DNA from: Bog-473 sp963840245
GTDB taxonomy: Bacteria > Actinomycetota > Acidimicrobiia > Acidimicrobiales > RAAP-2
Assembly (NCBI GenBank): GCA_963840245.1
Contig: CAWIYI010000020.1
Span: 62,001 to 126,000, forward strand
Reading direction: 5' to 3'
Length of the DNA stretch: 64,000 nucleotides
The stretch's first letter is position 1, and every line of letters begins with the position of its first letter. Shown here piece after piece: positions 1 through 10,414 of the stretch. A model generated the notes under the pieces. That model had not been told where the DNA came from. It worked only from the letters and a program-made list of their open reading frames with translations, and searched no databases. The translations under genes were made by a program, and so were the position numbers.

Positions 1-233
1 TCGTTGACGACCCGGCGCACCGTCACTGAGGTCGCGTTGGACTGGTCGGCCACGACGGTGCCCTGCGCTGCCAGGGAGCGGTCGGCGTTGGCGTCATAGC
101 CCTGCGACTGCCGCGATACCTGGGTGAGACCGCCCACAATCAATGCGAGCACGATCACCGCTGCGAGGAGCAGGATGACAGGTCGGGCCGAGGATCGACG
201 GCGCGCGCGGCGGCGTGGCCTACGTGGCGGCAT
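1..233 (-). CDS. Membrane-anchored protein of unknown function (3' part outside window)
   Basis: The frame opens with ATG at 233 and stays open to the window edge, giving 77 residues of an incomplete protein. The first 17 residues are dominated by arginine, then a hydrophobic segment (about residues 18-36) forms one membrane anchor or uncleaved signal, followed by a polar extracytoplasmic-looking stretch beginning GGLTQVSRQSQGYDANADRS. It starts 32 bp downstream of the sulfoquinovose synthase gene on the same strand, so the two may be cotranscribed. The visible part resembles the N-terminus of a single-pass envelope protein; no family can be named from it. Confidence 0.55.
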   Translation of the reverse strand, partial: MPPRRPRRRARRRSSARPVILLLAAVIVLALIVGGLTQVSRQSQGYDANADRSLAAQGTVVADQSNATSVTVRRVVN

Positions 234-265
234 AGCCAGAGAAAACTACTGCGACAGCAGAGGTT

Positions 266-1468
266 TTACACCGCGAGGAAAGATGCGTCCGGGGTCTCCC
301 CGGACGTGGTGAGCGTGCTGGCGCTCTTTCTCCACTGCACCGTGGGGGCGATGGCCCGAACGTCCGCCCTGCTCCGGTGACGTTCCACGAGCTGCAGGAT
401 CTCGGCAATGACCTCGTCGGTCAGGAGGTGCGGCTGAAGGCCCAGGTCGAGGAGCTTGGTGTTGGCCGCGTTGAAGTAGTGCTCCTCGTTCTCGACCCGC
501 GGGTTGGACAAGCCCTCCGCGATGTCGACCCGTGTCGGGCAGACTCTCTTGACCATCTGCGCCATCTCGCGCACGGAGAAGGACTCGGTGAACTGGTTGA
601 AGACCCGGAACTCGCCGCGGTCAGCGGGGTTCTCGAGCGCCAGCGTCACGCAAGCCAGCGTGTCGCGGATGTTCAGCATGCCGCGTGTCTGGCCGCCGGC
701 GCCGTAGACGGTCAGCGGGTGGCCCGTGACGGCCTGCACGCAGAAGCGGTTGAGCACGGTGCCGAAGACGCCGTCGTAGTCGAAGCGGGTTGCCAGCAAC
801 GGATCGACGTCGGTCTCCTTGGTCGACTGGCCGTAGACGATCCCCTGGTTCAAGTCGGTGGCGCGCAGGCCCCAGATGCGACAACCGAACATGATGTTGT
901 GGCTGTCATGGACCTTCGACAGGTGATAGAAGGAGCCGGGCTGCTTGGGGTAGGGCAGCACGTCGGTGCGGCCTTTGTGCGTGATCTCGATGAACCCTTC
1001 CTCGATGTCGATGTTGGGATACCCGTACTCGCCCATGGTCCCGAGCTTGACGAGGTGGATGTCCGGATCGGTCTCCTGAATGGCGTACATCACGTTCAGG
1101 TTTCCCACGACGTTGTTGACCTGCGTGTAGACGGCGTGTTCCCGGTCGATCATGGAGTACGGCGCAGATCGCTGCTCGCCGAAGTGCACGATGGCGTCGG
1201 GCTTCGCCTCGGCCACGACGCCGTAGGTGAAGGCGGCGTCGGTCAGGTTCCCGATGCGCACGTCGATGGCATGGCCGGACACCTGCTCCCAGCGCGTGAC
1301 CCGGTCCTGGAGGGAGGCGATGGGTATCAGGCTGTCGACCCCCATCTCGCGGTCGTACTCCCGGCGCACCAGATTGTCGACGACGGTGATCTCATGGCCG
1401 AGGGCCGAGAGATGCAGGGCGGTGGGCCAACCCAGGTAGCCGTCTCCTCCGAGAACCAGAATCTTCAT
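266..1468 (-). CDS. sqdB: UDP-sulfoquinovose synthase (SqdB/SQD1 family)
   Basis: Extended SDR enzyme that converts UDP-glucose and sulfite to UDP-sulfoquinovose, the sulfonated head-group donor for the lipid SQDG or for sulfoquinovosylated glycans. The 400-residue protein starts with the dinucleotide motif GGDGYLGWP (residues 7-15). Thr144, Tyr181 and Lys185 fall in the contexts KLGTMGEYG and SFYHLSK, matching the catalytic Thr/Tyr/Lys of plant SQD1, and the family signature NPRVENEEHYFNA is near the C-terminus. Length matches the family. No sulfoquinovosyltransferase is visible; it could lie beyond the left edge. A closely related role in archaeal-type protein glycosylation (Agl3) cannot be excluded. 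Confidence 0.9.
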   Translation of the reverse strand: MKILVLGGDGYLGWPTALHLSALGHEITVVDNLVRREYDREMGVDSLIPIASLQDRVTRWEQVSGHAIDVRIGNLTDAAFTYGVVAEAKPDAIVHFGEQRSAPYSMIDREHAVYTQVNNVVGNLNVMYAIQETDPDIHLVKLGTMGEYGYPNIDIEEGFIEITHKGRTDVLPYPKQPGSFYHLSKVHDSHNIMFGCRIWGLRATDLNQGIVYGQSTKETDVDPLLATRFDYDGVFGTVLNRFCVQAVTGHPLTVYGAGGQTRGMLNIRDTLACVTLALENPADRGEFRVFNQFTESFSVREMAQMVKRVCPTRVDIAEGLSNPRVENEEHYFNAANTKLLDLGLQPHLLTDEVIAEILQLVERHRSRADVRAIAPTVQWRKSASTLTTSGETPDASFLAV

Positions 1469-1659
1469 TTCACCCGTTTTTTCACTCAGCCCCGTCTTTG
1501 TTACGGAGTCATGTCAGCTTCATCATGGGACAAAACCCTGAATCCACGCTGTGGAGCGGCTGTAATTGGCGTGAGACCTGCGCTTTTTCGCTAGCGGGCA
1601 GCCTAAAGAGCGGGAATCCGGCGCGGGGGGATGGTGAGGTCTGCCTCGAAGGGCCCGGG

Positions 1660-3568
1660 TCAGCCCGACTCGCCCCACAGAGCCCGCCGGAGGCCCGAGG
1701 CCCTGGTGATCGGTCGCTCGATCGCGGAACGGATCGGTCCTCTGTGCCCACGAGGATCAGACGCTCCCGCGCCCGGGTGACTGCGGTGTAGAGCAGCTCT
1801 CGGGTCAGGATCCGCGAATCGAGCGCTCGGGAGGAGGAAGGCCACCACCTCGAACTGCGAACCTTGGCTCTTGTGGACGGTCATGGCGTACACGGTGTCC
1901 ACCGCGGCCAGCCGAGTGCGGGCTGACCTCGGCATGCCGATCCCGCGTCGAACGCGGCCACCATCGTCCGCCCTCCGCCTCTTCACGACGACACCGATGT
2001 CGCCGTTGAAGAGATCGAACCCGTAGTCGTTCTCGGTGACGATGAGCGGACGGCCCGACATACCACTCCGTGCCGGTGGCGAAGCCCTCGACCTCGGCCC
2101 CGAGCCAGTTCTCGATGTGCTCCGTCCAGATGGCCACGCCCTCGGGGCCCCGCCGGTGACCGCACAGGAGCCGGAAGCTCCCCAGTGCCTCAATGGCGTC
2201 GCGCGCCTCTCCGGCCCCAGCCGACTCAATGACCGCGCGACCGGTTGCCACAGCGAGGGAGCGCACATCATGTAACCCGTCGAGCGGGGTCGACCGGCCA
2301 ACATCCGAGGCGATCCACTGCACATTCGAATCGCCGGCACGGAGCACCGCTATCGCCTCGTCGGCATCATCACGTCGGATCGCTCTGGCCAAGGCGGCAA
2401 TCGCACCGCCGTGACGATGCACGTTGCGCAGCATGACGATGCCGTCACCGAAGGCAGCACCCACGCCACCGTCGCCGGACGGGACAGATCGCCCGGTGAC
2501 CCGGGCCAGCTGCCGCCTCGCCGCGGGCCGCATAGCCATCTCGAGCGAAGCGGGCCCGACGATGTCGCCCAGCACGGCGCCCGCTTCCACCGACGCCAGT
2601 TGCTCGGGGTCGCCTACCAAAATCAGACGAGCGTCGGAACGGACCGCCTCCAGCAGCCGGGCCATGAGCGAGAGCGAGACCATGGAGGTCTCGTCGACGA
2701 CGACGACGTCGAAGGGCAACCGGTTGAGTCGATTGTGGCGAAAGCGAGTCCGGTTGCCGGGGTTGAACCCGAGCAGCCGGTGCACGGTCTTCCCGACCAA
2801 CGCCTGCAGGTGCTCTCGCCGTGGCGCGTCGATATCCATGTCTGCCGCGCCCTGACGCACCGCGTCCTCCAGGCGAGCCGCGGCCTTCCCGGTTGGAGCC
2901 GCGAGCGCCACGAGAGGTGGCCGCTGGCCCGATGCGGTCGCTTGAGCCTCGAGGAGGGCGAGCACGCGGGCCACGGTGGTCGTCTTGCCCGTCCCGGGGC
3001 CGCCGGCGATGACCGACACTCTGCGCAACACCGCAGTGGCCGCGGCCATGCGCTGATCAGAATCGTCATGTTCTTGGAACAAATCTGCGAGACCATTCTG
3101 GAGAACGTCGACGTCGACGTCGAGGGCAGGGCCGGCGCAGCGATCGAGCAGCTCGCTCGCGACCAGCCCCTCGTCGGCCCACAGGCGGTCCAGATACAAG
3201 GTCGTTCCCTCCAGGTGCAGAGGGCGGTCGACCCCGACGATCGGGCTGGCAGACATGTGTCGGAGCCACGCCGTCGGCTCCGGCCAGGGCAACGCGCCGA
3301 GGTCAGCCAGTTCGTCGGTATCGGCGTCGGCGGTGGTGTGAACGGTGGCCAAGTCGACACAGACGTTCCCCAGCCTGGGGGCGCGCGCGGCAAAGGCGGT
3401 CCCCAAACAGACCGAGTCCTCGCGCACACCGCTCAGCCGAGCGAGCCGCAGTGCGACGTGGACGTCCGAGGTCGAGAGCACGGCCGCCTGATTGAATTCG
3501 CGCAGGGATCCTTCGATGCCGCGCACCAACCGCGCGTCGAAGGCGTCGACGACGTCAGATTCGCTCAC
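1660..3568 (-). pseudogene. recD: Exodeoxyribonuclease V alpha subunit RecD, frame disrupted
   Basis: RecD is the 5'-3' helicase of RecBCD. The N-terminal and helicase parts are in one frame from a GTG at 3568, with Walker A GGPGTGKTTT and Walker B VVVDETSMVS. Near 2055 the reading shifts to another frame that carries GRPLIVTENDYGFDLFNGD and the motif TVHKSQGSQFE. Near 1825 it shifts again to SRILTRELLYTAVTRARERL, and near 1745 back to SAIERPITRASGLRRALWG, ending at 1660. The first two shifts need removal of one base each, the third insertion of one. Reassembled, the product is a normal RecD of about 635 residues. GTG/TGA overlap with recB supports the start. Either sequence error or true inactivation; error is favoured because every motif survives. 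Confidence 0.8.
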
Positions 3569-6500
3569 GCTGGAATCCCCCGGTCGAACAGGTCGCTCAA
3601 CGATTCGACCAGCTGAGCCGGCGGCCGCCAGGACCAGACCCCCGGAGATGGTGCCGACGTCGGCGCGGGTTCGACAGCGCTCATGCCGCGCACGAACAGG
3701 TAGAGGACGCCGCCGAGGTTTCGTTCCGGGTCGTAATCGCGAAGCCGCCAACGGAGATAGCGGTGCAGCGCCACGGCGTAGAGCAGAGCCTGCAAGGGGT
3801 AGTGCGCCGCAATCATCTCGGCCTGGATCGCTTCGGGCCGGTAGTGCCAGGAGGTGAGCGTCTCCTCGGGAGAGGCAAGCTTGTTCGTCTTGTAGTCGGC
3901 CAGGACGAAGCGATCGTCCGACAGGCGGAACACCAGATCCAAGCTTCCCGTGAGGTACCCACGGAGGACTCCGCTGAGGCCGGGATCGCGCAGGCGCGTG
4001 GCGTAGTGCGCCACCGGATCGTCACCCGGGAGATGCTGTTCAAGAAGCTCGGCCATCGCGGAGACATGCAAGGTCGCGCCGGGGACGCCCCCGCCGACGA
4101 GCGGGATCTCGAACGTGAGCTCATCGAGCCGGTCACGCCGTGCGATGTCGCGCAACGAGATGCCATCGACCATCGGTCCGAGGGGACACTCGATGGCGGC
4201 ACACAGTCCCGAGACCACAGCCTCCCTGCCGCCGAGGTTGACGTTGCGCCACATCACCTCGTTGTGCAGCGCGGCATCGATCTCCGAGGTCAGGTCAGGC
4301 GCGTCGAACTCGGTGTGCTCGAACACGCCGTGCACCACGGTGCCCACCAGGGCACCCCCGGGCATATCGGCCAGTCGCAGCGCCGCGGCCGCAGCCCCCT
4401 CCTCTGGGCCGACGCCGGTTCGCGGAACCGGCGCTACGGTCACCTCCTCGTCGGACGTGAGCTGGTGCTCGGGTTCGCTCCCGATTGAGGGTTGCTCGTG
4501 CAACGACCGGGTGATGCTCGAATACGAGGCCCGGCGCCAGCCGACGTCGAGTGTGCGGTCGAAGACCGCCGCCTCCAGCTGCGGCGGCCTGCCGACGCCC
4601 TTCACTGTCCAGCGGTGATTCGAGGGGTGTGCCACCCGCTCCACCGCAACGGAGGGTCCCAATGCCCGAACGGCCGCTTCGACAGCGGCGTCGGTTCGGG
4701 GGGCCGCGCCGTAGGGACCGACGACACCCCCGTCGTCGCGATCGAACAGCAGCCGGGCGAGGGGCGAATGTTGGCTGTGCATGGCACCGGACCACCACAG
4801 GATCGCCTGGTGACGCGCCCGGGTGAGGGCCACGTAGAGGAGACGCAGATCCTCTCCTCGGCCCTCCTCCAGTTCCATCTTCTGGTGGACGGTGAACCCA
4901 TTGCCTTCGCGTCCGACGTCGATGGTGCGCGCGTTGGAGTTGGCGGGATCGTGGAACATGGGCACTTCGCTGCTGAAGGGACGCCCATCCCACATGAATG
5001 GACAGAACACGACCGGGAATTCGAGGCCCTTGCTGCGATGGATGGTGATCACTTGTACTGCCTCCGCATCGGACTCGAGGCGCCGGGCCCGCTCCTCGTT
5101 CTCTGCGTCCCTGGCGGCATCATGGATGCGCCGGCCGAGCCAGGTGGCCATGGCGGTCGGTCCTAGGCCTTCGGAGACGCCCGCCTCGTGAAGCAACTGC
5201 GCGATGTGGCGCAGATCCGTCATGAAACGCTCGCCGGAGGGACGTGCCAACACCCGCTCTGGCACCCCGTGCGACCTACTCACCGTCTGAAAGAGAGAGG
5301 CGATGCCCTGATCGCGCAGGAGTGACGCCCACCGGTGCAGCGACCAGTGCAATTCCTCCCAAGCGTCGTCTTCGGCCGTCGCCACCTCTTCGGGCGTCCA
5401 GCCCACGAAGCAGGTGAGCGCGGCCAGCGAAGCGCGATCCCGCGCCGTTGGCCGCTCGAGGGCCTCCAGCAATCGGAGCCACTCCAACGCCGGCTCCGTG
5501 GCGAGGACGGAGCCGGAACCGCCGATCACCGCCGGGACTCCCGCCGCCTGGAGCGCATCGCGGACCGTCACGGCTTGGCTGTTCGTCCGCACCAGCACAG
5601 CGATGTGGCCCGGGTGCAACGTCGTGCGCTCGAGTTCCGCCCCGTCGCGGGTACGGGCGATGACCTCCGGACAGGCCGACAAGAGGCGCACGACCTCCGC
5701 CGCCAGGTCCCGGGCGATGAAGCTCCTCGACTCGGGCGCCTTGGGCTCATGCCGACGGGCCGTCAACGGGACGAGACCGTCCGCCGCGTGGACGATGCGG
5801 ACACGCAGCGGAGCCGGGACCGGGGCACCGACCAGCCGGGGTTGCTGGTTTGCGTCGGCTGCCCTGATCTTGCGATAGGTGATCCCCGCGTAACCGAGCT
5901 GAGCCTCGTCGAAGAGCGCGTCGTAGGCCTCCAGTAGGCCCTGGTCGCTGCGCCAGTTGACGTCGAGCGTCCATTCCGACTGCACCACGTCACGCGCCTG
6001 CAGGTACGCGTGGACATCCGCGCCGCGAAAGGCGTAGATCGCCTGCTTCGGATCTCCGATCAGCACCAGCGTCGCCCCGCCTTGCCCGAAGGCCCGGTGC
6101 ATGATGTCCCATTGGACCGGGTCGGTGTCCTGGAACTCGTCGACGAGAACGACGTCGTAGCGTTCACGCAGGCGGGCACACGCGGCAGGACCACGTTGCT
6201 CGTCGAACAGCGTCGTGCGCAGACGGCTCAGCACGTCGTCATAGGTGAGAACCTTCAGGGCTCGTTTGCGATCCTCCATCTCGTCACGAACAGCCTTGGC
6301 AAAACGACGCCGGATGGACGGGAGGTCCTCGGCCCGGGACAACGGAGGCACGATCTCGGCGTCGGGGTGCCCGAGCACATACCTCGCGATCTCCATGGCG
6401 TCGCTGCGGTCGAATTCGAGGAGATTCGGTTTGTCGGCGAAGCGGCGCAGGAAGAGGTCATCGACCACTTCTTCCATCAGGTCGCTCACGTCCTCGACGA

Positions 6501-6960
6501 GTGTGACCTCCCGGTCGACGTCGCCGGCCGTCCCCAGGCCATAGAGGACCTGCAGGCAGAAGCCGTGGGTCGTTTCGATGGTGGCGGCATCAAAGTCTGC
6601 GATCGCCTTTCCCAGCCGATCACGCCGGGCTTCAACCTTCGCCGACGGTCCCTGCGCCAGGAGCTGCACGATCTCGTCGTCCTCGTGACCCCCGTTTCCC
6701 GCCAGGAGGTCAACCAGACCGTCGAAGGCGCGGACCAGCCGGTCGCGCACCCGCTCGCGCAGCTCCCCGGTGGCCATCCGGGTGAACGTGATGACAAGGA
6801 GACGATCGATCGGGAGCACCCCCTCCGCGACATAGCGGGTGGTGAGCGCGGCGATGGTGAACGTCTTGCCCGTCCCGGCGCTGGCCTGCAACAGCGTCAT
6901 GCCGGTCGGGAGAGAGCCGCAGACGTCGAACGGCTGGGGATCGGGCGCGGCCGCCATCAT
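3565..6960 (-). CDS. recB: Exodeoxyribonuclease V beta subunit RecB (helicase-nuclease)
   Basis: UvrD-type 3'-5' helicase and nuclease of RecBCD, which processes double-strand ends for recombination. About 1131 residues from the ATG at 6960, chosen because ATGA overlaps the recC stop; the longer open frame upstream runs through recC. Walker A ASAGTGKT is near residues 27-33, motif II is VVLVDEFQDTDPVQW, motif V/VI region contains TIHRSKGLEFPVVF and LLYVALTRARHQ. The C-terminal nuclease domain retains LADYKTN, the D-x-K catalytic signature, so both activities look intact. Its stop codon overlaps the recD start by four bases. Confidence 0.93.
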   Translation of the reverse strand: MMAAAPDPQPFDVCGSLPTGMTLLQASAGTGKTFTIAALTTRYVAEGVLPIDRLLVITFTRMATGELRERVRDRLVRAFDGLVDLLAGNGGHEDDEIVQLLAQGPSAKVEARRDRLGKAIADFDAATIETTHGFCLQVLYGLGTAGDVDREVTLVEDVSDLMEEVVDDLFLRRFADKPNLLEFDRSDAMEIARYVLGHPDAEIVPPLSRAEDLPSIRRRFAKAVRDEMEDRKRALKVLTYDDVLSRLRTTLFDEQRGPAACARLRERYDVVLVDEFQDTDPVQWDIMHRAFGQGGATLVLIGDPKQAIYAFRGADVHAYLQARDVVQSEWTLDVNWRSDQGLLEAYDALFDEAQLGYAGITYRKIRAADANQQPRLVGAPVPAPLRVRIVHAADGLVPLTARRHEPKAPESRSFIARDLAAEVVRLLSACPEVIARTRDGAELERTTLHPGHIAVLVRTNSQAVTVRDALQAAGVPAVIGGSGSVLATEPALEWLRLLEALERPTARDRASLAALTCFVGWTPEEVATAEDDAWEELHWSLHRWASLLRDQGIASLFQTVSRSHGVPERVLARPSGERFMTDLRHIAQLLHEAGVSEGLGPTAMATWLGRRIHDAARDAENEERARRLESDAEAVQVITIHRSKGLEFPVVFCPFMWDGRPFSSEVPMFHDPANSNARTIDVGREGNGFTVHQKMELEEGRGEDLRLLYVALTRARHQAILWWSGAMHSQHSPLARLLFDRDDGGVVGPYGAAPRTDAAVEAAVRALGPSVAVERVAHPSNHRWTVKGVGRPPQLEAAVFDRTLDVGWRRASYSSITRSLHEQPSIGSEPEHQLTSDEEVTVAPVPRTGVGPEEGAAAAALRLADMPGGALVGTVVHGVFEHTEFDAPDLTSEIDAALHNEVMWRNVNLGGREAVVSGLCAAIECPLGPMVDGISLRDIARRDRLDELTFEIPLVGGGVPGATLHVSAMAELLEQHLPGDDPVAHYATRLRDPGLSGVLRGYLTGSLDLVFRLSDDRFVLADYKTNKLASPEETLTSWHYRPEAIQAEMIAAHYPLQALLYAVALHRYLRWRLRDYDPERNLGGVLYLFVRGMSAVEPAPTSAPSPGVWSWRPPAQLVESLSDLFDRGIPA

Positions 6961-9900
6961 CGATGGACGATCTCTTCGTGGGCGAGCAGTCCATCCCAGA
7001 CTCGTCGCGCGTAGAGCCCGAACCGCGTCGGTTCCGAAGGATCCCATCCGACCTCGTCGAGCAGAGGCACCCCGGTGCATTCCACCATGGCCCCGAAGGC
7101 GAGCCCGTCACCGAGCACCAGGATGTGCTCGGCCTCCCTGTCCTCCTTGTCGAACCTGTATTCCGAGACCCAAGAGCCGGCCGCCGCCCGGCGGGGGTCC
7201 TTCCCTTCGGCGACGGCAGCCGCCCACGCGGCCGAGGTCCGACAGTAGAGCGGGAGCGGCTCGCGCATCCCTCGCTGGAACACCTCGACCAACGTCTGCA
7301 GATGCGACTCGGCCGCTTCCCGGCGGCTGGGGGCGTCGGGGCCGAGCGACGGAATCGTCGACACGGAGACAGTCGACCGGTTGCCCTGACTGCGCCCGAC
7401 CGTGAGCGCAGAGAACGCCCGCTCGGGCCAGGTCGCGGTCAGCGCGAGCAGTCGCACCCAGGCAATCAGACGAGCGGCCGGTCCGAGTCTCGAGTACGTC
7501 ACGGTGTGCACGACCTCGCCCCGTACGCCGGGAACGGTGCCCACGACGCTGAGCACATCGGACAGGTCGACATGCACGTCGAGCGACTCCGCTGGCTCGC
7601 TGTGCTGTCCGATGGCCACCAGGTCGTCGAGCGGAGCGATGATCTGGAGCAGCTCCGGGTCGGCCAACTGCCCGGGCGGCAATGCGCCCCGGGCTCTTTC
7701 GGCGCCCAGGCACGCGTCAAGGTCTGCGCCCTCAAGTCGCGCCTGGAGCACGCGGTCGGCGATCTGCCATCTCTCCAACGCATCGAGGTCGATCGGGATC
7801 GCGTCCTCGAAGTCCCTCGTTTTGTCCCGCAGGGAGATGCCGAGCCGCTCGCGCAAGAAAGCCCGCACGGGATGACGCAGAAAGCGTTCGAGCTGGTCGA
7901 GTTCGATCGGGTTCGACACGTAGGGCTCGAGCGGGCGGTCGAGGAACAAAGGTACGTCGTTTCGCGGGGCGAGAACGGCCCGGGCACCGGCCAGCTGGAG
8001 CGAGTCGAAACTCCACGGGCTGTCCGGAACGAGCGCGTGCCGCTCGAAGTTTCGCGCGTCGAACGGCTGCAGGGGGTGCTTGAGCACGATGGCATCGCGG
8101 GCTCGACCAGTCGGGGTCCTCGCGGTGTGATCCACCACGTCGAGGAGTTCGCCCACCGGAACGGCTGGTGGGCGAGGGAGGTTGGAGCGTTCGTCGCGAC
8201 CCGAGTACGTGACCACGAGATGATCACGTGCCGCGAGCAGTGCGTCGAGGAGGAGTTGGCGATCCTCGCTCCGTAGATCGCGATCACCGACCCTCTGGTT
8301 GCGCGCCGTCAGATCGTCGCCGTCCCGCTCGATGTGACGCGGGAAACTTCCATCGTCCAACCCGAGCAGGCAGACGACCCGATGGGGGATGGAACGCATG
8401 GGCACCAAGGTGCACACCGTCAGGTGTCCGGTGCAGAAATTGGCCCTCGTCGGCCGTCCTTTCAGACGGTCGGACAGGATCGATCGAATGTCGTCACAGC
8501 TCAGGTCCACCCCGCTGACCGTCTGCTCTTCGGTGGCCTCGTCGACCAACTCGTCGAGGAGCGCTTTGAGCTGCCCTCGTTGCCAGGCGTCGGCGGGCAG
8601 CGTGGCCACCAGGGAATCGGCGATGTCCGCCAGCGTCTCCGCCCAGGCGTCGACCGGGCGGAAGCCGTCGAGTGCGTCCCGCGCGGCTCGGAGCCGGTCG
8701 AGGAATTCGGACAGCCGTCCCGCCAGATCGATGTCCCTGCTCTCGACGTCGTCCAACGGGAGCGTCGAAGCGAAGAGACGCTGGCGTTCCTCCGCCATCG
8801 TCACCCCGAGCAGGATCCGGTCGAGTCCCGCTTGCCATGTGTTCGCCTCGATGCCGTCGAGCTGGAACGAGCCTCGGTGTTCCGCATCGAACCCCCAGCG
8901 GACGAACGCGCCGTCCACCCATTCCTCCAGGCGGTAGAGGTCGTCGTCGCTGAAGTGGAACCGGCGGCGTACCGGATCGCGACCCGCCAGATCGAGAACC
9001 TCCGTCGCGGTGATCCTCGCCGAGGAGAGCTCGAGCACCTCGGCCAGCACTCCCATCACCGGGTTGGTCTGACGGAGCGAGCGGTCGGCCAGTCGGATTT
9101 CGAGCGTGCGCTCAGGGTCGCCGGATCCTCCGTCCATTCCCTGGCCGCCGAACGTTGCCTGAATGAGCGGGGCGAAGGTCTCAATGTCGGGGCACATCAC
9201 GATGATGTCGCGTGGCTCCAGACTCGGATCGTCCTCCAGCAGGTGCAGGACGGCGTCACGCAGCACCTCGACCTGTCGCCCGCGTCCGTGACAGGAGTGG
9301 ACCCGGATGCTGTCGTCATCGTGGGCGAGCAGCGCCCGCCGTTCGCTGCCGCCGCCGCTGCCCGCAGGTGCGCGGTCGGCGCGGACGTCGTCCTGGATCT
9401 GCCGCAGGAGGGTCGGGACCTCGATCGCCGGTGCCGACCTCGGATCTTCGTGGTGCGGAACGGCCGATCCCAGCACGAGTTGCATCTCTCGTGCGTCCCT
9501 GCCCCAGGACTGCAGGAGTGGGTGGCGCGGCGCGCTCGCCGTGGGGTCTTGCGCCCGGAGCAAGAACCGCGACGTCGGCCCCACGTGGGTCTCCAGCCGC
9601 TCCCACAGCGCGGGAGACGGGTGCAACAGGAAGAGGTGGACGTCCCGGCCGGCGCCCATCGCCTCCAACACGTCGAGGTAGCTCGCGGGCAACCGGGTCA
9701 ACCCGAACAAGGACAGCCGCGGCGGGACTTCCAGGACTTCGGGCTCATCCCGCAGTCGTCGGCAGGCCTCGACCAGGCGCTCCGCCGGACCCGGCAGCCC
9801 GATCCGGACCCGCAGCAGCCGCCACAATTCCACCTGCCATTCCGCCTCGTCCTCGGCCGGCGAGCCGTCAGCCCAGCGTTGGAGCATTTCGGGGCGGTGC

Positions 9901-10346
9901 ACGGCATAGCGGTCGAAGAGGTCGGCGACGTGCCGGATGCTCGAGAAGCGCTTGGACTCACGCACGGTCTCGGAATTGCGGATGTGCTGGGCCAGCGGCG
10001 CCAGCCACGGATCGTCAAAGTGCTCCTCGACGACCTCGAGCAGCGGCCAGACGGCGCGTTGTGGGAGCCAGGGATCGGTGTCGGGATCGATTCCGGCAGC
10101 CCTGGCCAGCGCCCCGTTGACCAACGTCCCGGGGAAGGGGAAATCGATGTTGGCGCACACCCCGTCCTGTCGGCCGGGCGTCGCTCCCAGTTGCGCCGAC
10201 AGGCGCTGCGTCAGCCAGCGCTCGATGCCGCGGGTGGGAACCGAGACCACCTCAGGGGTCATGGGATCTTCGAGAGGCTCGGCGACCAGGTCACTCAACA
10301 TGGCCACCAACGCATCAGCCCGCTCGGATCGGTGGACGTGCAGCAC
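6957..10346 (-). CDS. recC: Exodeoxyribonuclease V gamma subunit RecC
   Basis: Structural and Chi-recognition subunit of RecBCD, 1129 residues starting at GTG 10346. It opens with the conserved N-terminal strand MLHVHRSERADALVAML and PTRGIERWLTQRLS, as in actinobacterial RecC, and contains the ICMCPDIETFAPLI-like region written here as IVMCPDIETFAPLI near residue 385. Functional Walker motifs are absent, as expected, because RecC is a helicase-fold protein without ATPase activity. First gene of the recC-recB-recD operon; the ATGA overlap with recB implies translational coupling. Frame intact over its full length, unlike recD. Confidence 0.92.
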   Translation of the reverse strand: MLHVHRSERADALVAMLSDLVAEPLEDPMTPEVVSVPTRGIERWLTQRLSAQLGATPGRQDGVCANIDFPFPGTLVNGALARAAGIDPDTDPWLPQRAVWPLLEVVEEHFDDPWLAPLAQHIRNSETVRESKRFSSIRHVADLFDRYAVHRPEMLQRWADGSPAEDEAEWQVELWRLLRVRIGLPGPAERLVEACRRLRDEPEVLEVPPRLSLFGLTRLPASYLDVLEAMGAGRDVHLFLLHPSPALWERLETHVGPTSRFLLRAQDPTASAPRHPLLQSWGRDAREMQLVLGSAVPHHEDPRSAPAIEVPTLLRQIQDDVRADRAPAGSGGGSERRALLAHDDDSIRVHSCHGRGRQVEVLRDAVLHLLEDDPSLEPRDIIVMCPDIETFAPLIQATFGGQGMDGGSGDPERTLEIRLADRSLRQTNPVMGVLAEVLELSSARITATEVLDLAGRDPVRRRFHFSDDDLYRLEEWVDGAFVRWGFDAEHRGSFQLDGIEANTWQAGLDRILLGVTMAEERQRLFASTLPLDDVESRDIDLAGRLSEFLDRLRAARDALDGFRPVDAWAETLADIADSLVATLPADAWQRGQLKALLDELVDEATEEQTVSGVDLSCDDIRSILSDRLKGRPTRANFCTGHLTVCTLVPMRSIPHRVVCLLGLDDGSFPRHIERDGDDLTARNQRVGDRDLRSEDRQLLLDALLAARDHLVVTYSGRDERSNLPRPPAVPVGELLDVVDHTARTPTGRARDAIVLKHPLQPFDARNFERHALVPDSPWSFDSLQLAGARAVLAPRNDVPLFLDRPLEPYVSNPIELDQLERFLRHPVRAFLRERLGISLRDKTRDFEDAIPIDLDALERWQIADRVLQARLEGADLDACLGAERARGALPPGQLADPELLQIIAPLDDLVAIGQHSEPAESLDVHVDLSDVLSVVGTVPGVRGEVVHTVTYSRLGPAARLIAWVRLLALTATWPERAFSALTVGRSQGNRSTVSVSTIPSLGPDAPSRREAAESHLQTLVEVFQRGMREPLPLYCRTSAAWAAAVAEGKDPRRAAAGSWVSEYRFDKEDREAEHILVLGDGLAFGAMVECTGVPLLDEVGWDPSEPTRFGLYARRVWDGLLAHEEIVHR

Positions 10347-10414
10347 CCCGGCAGAGTACGTCGGCGTTGTTCTCGGAGGACGGGGTCGGCAAGCCTCCAG
10401 TTCGGAGGGCTGGC

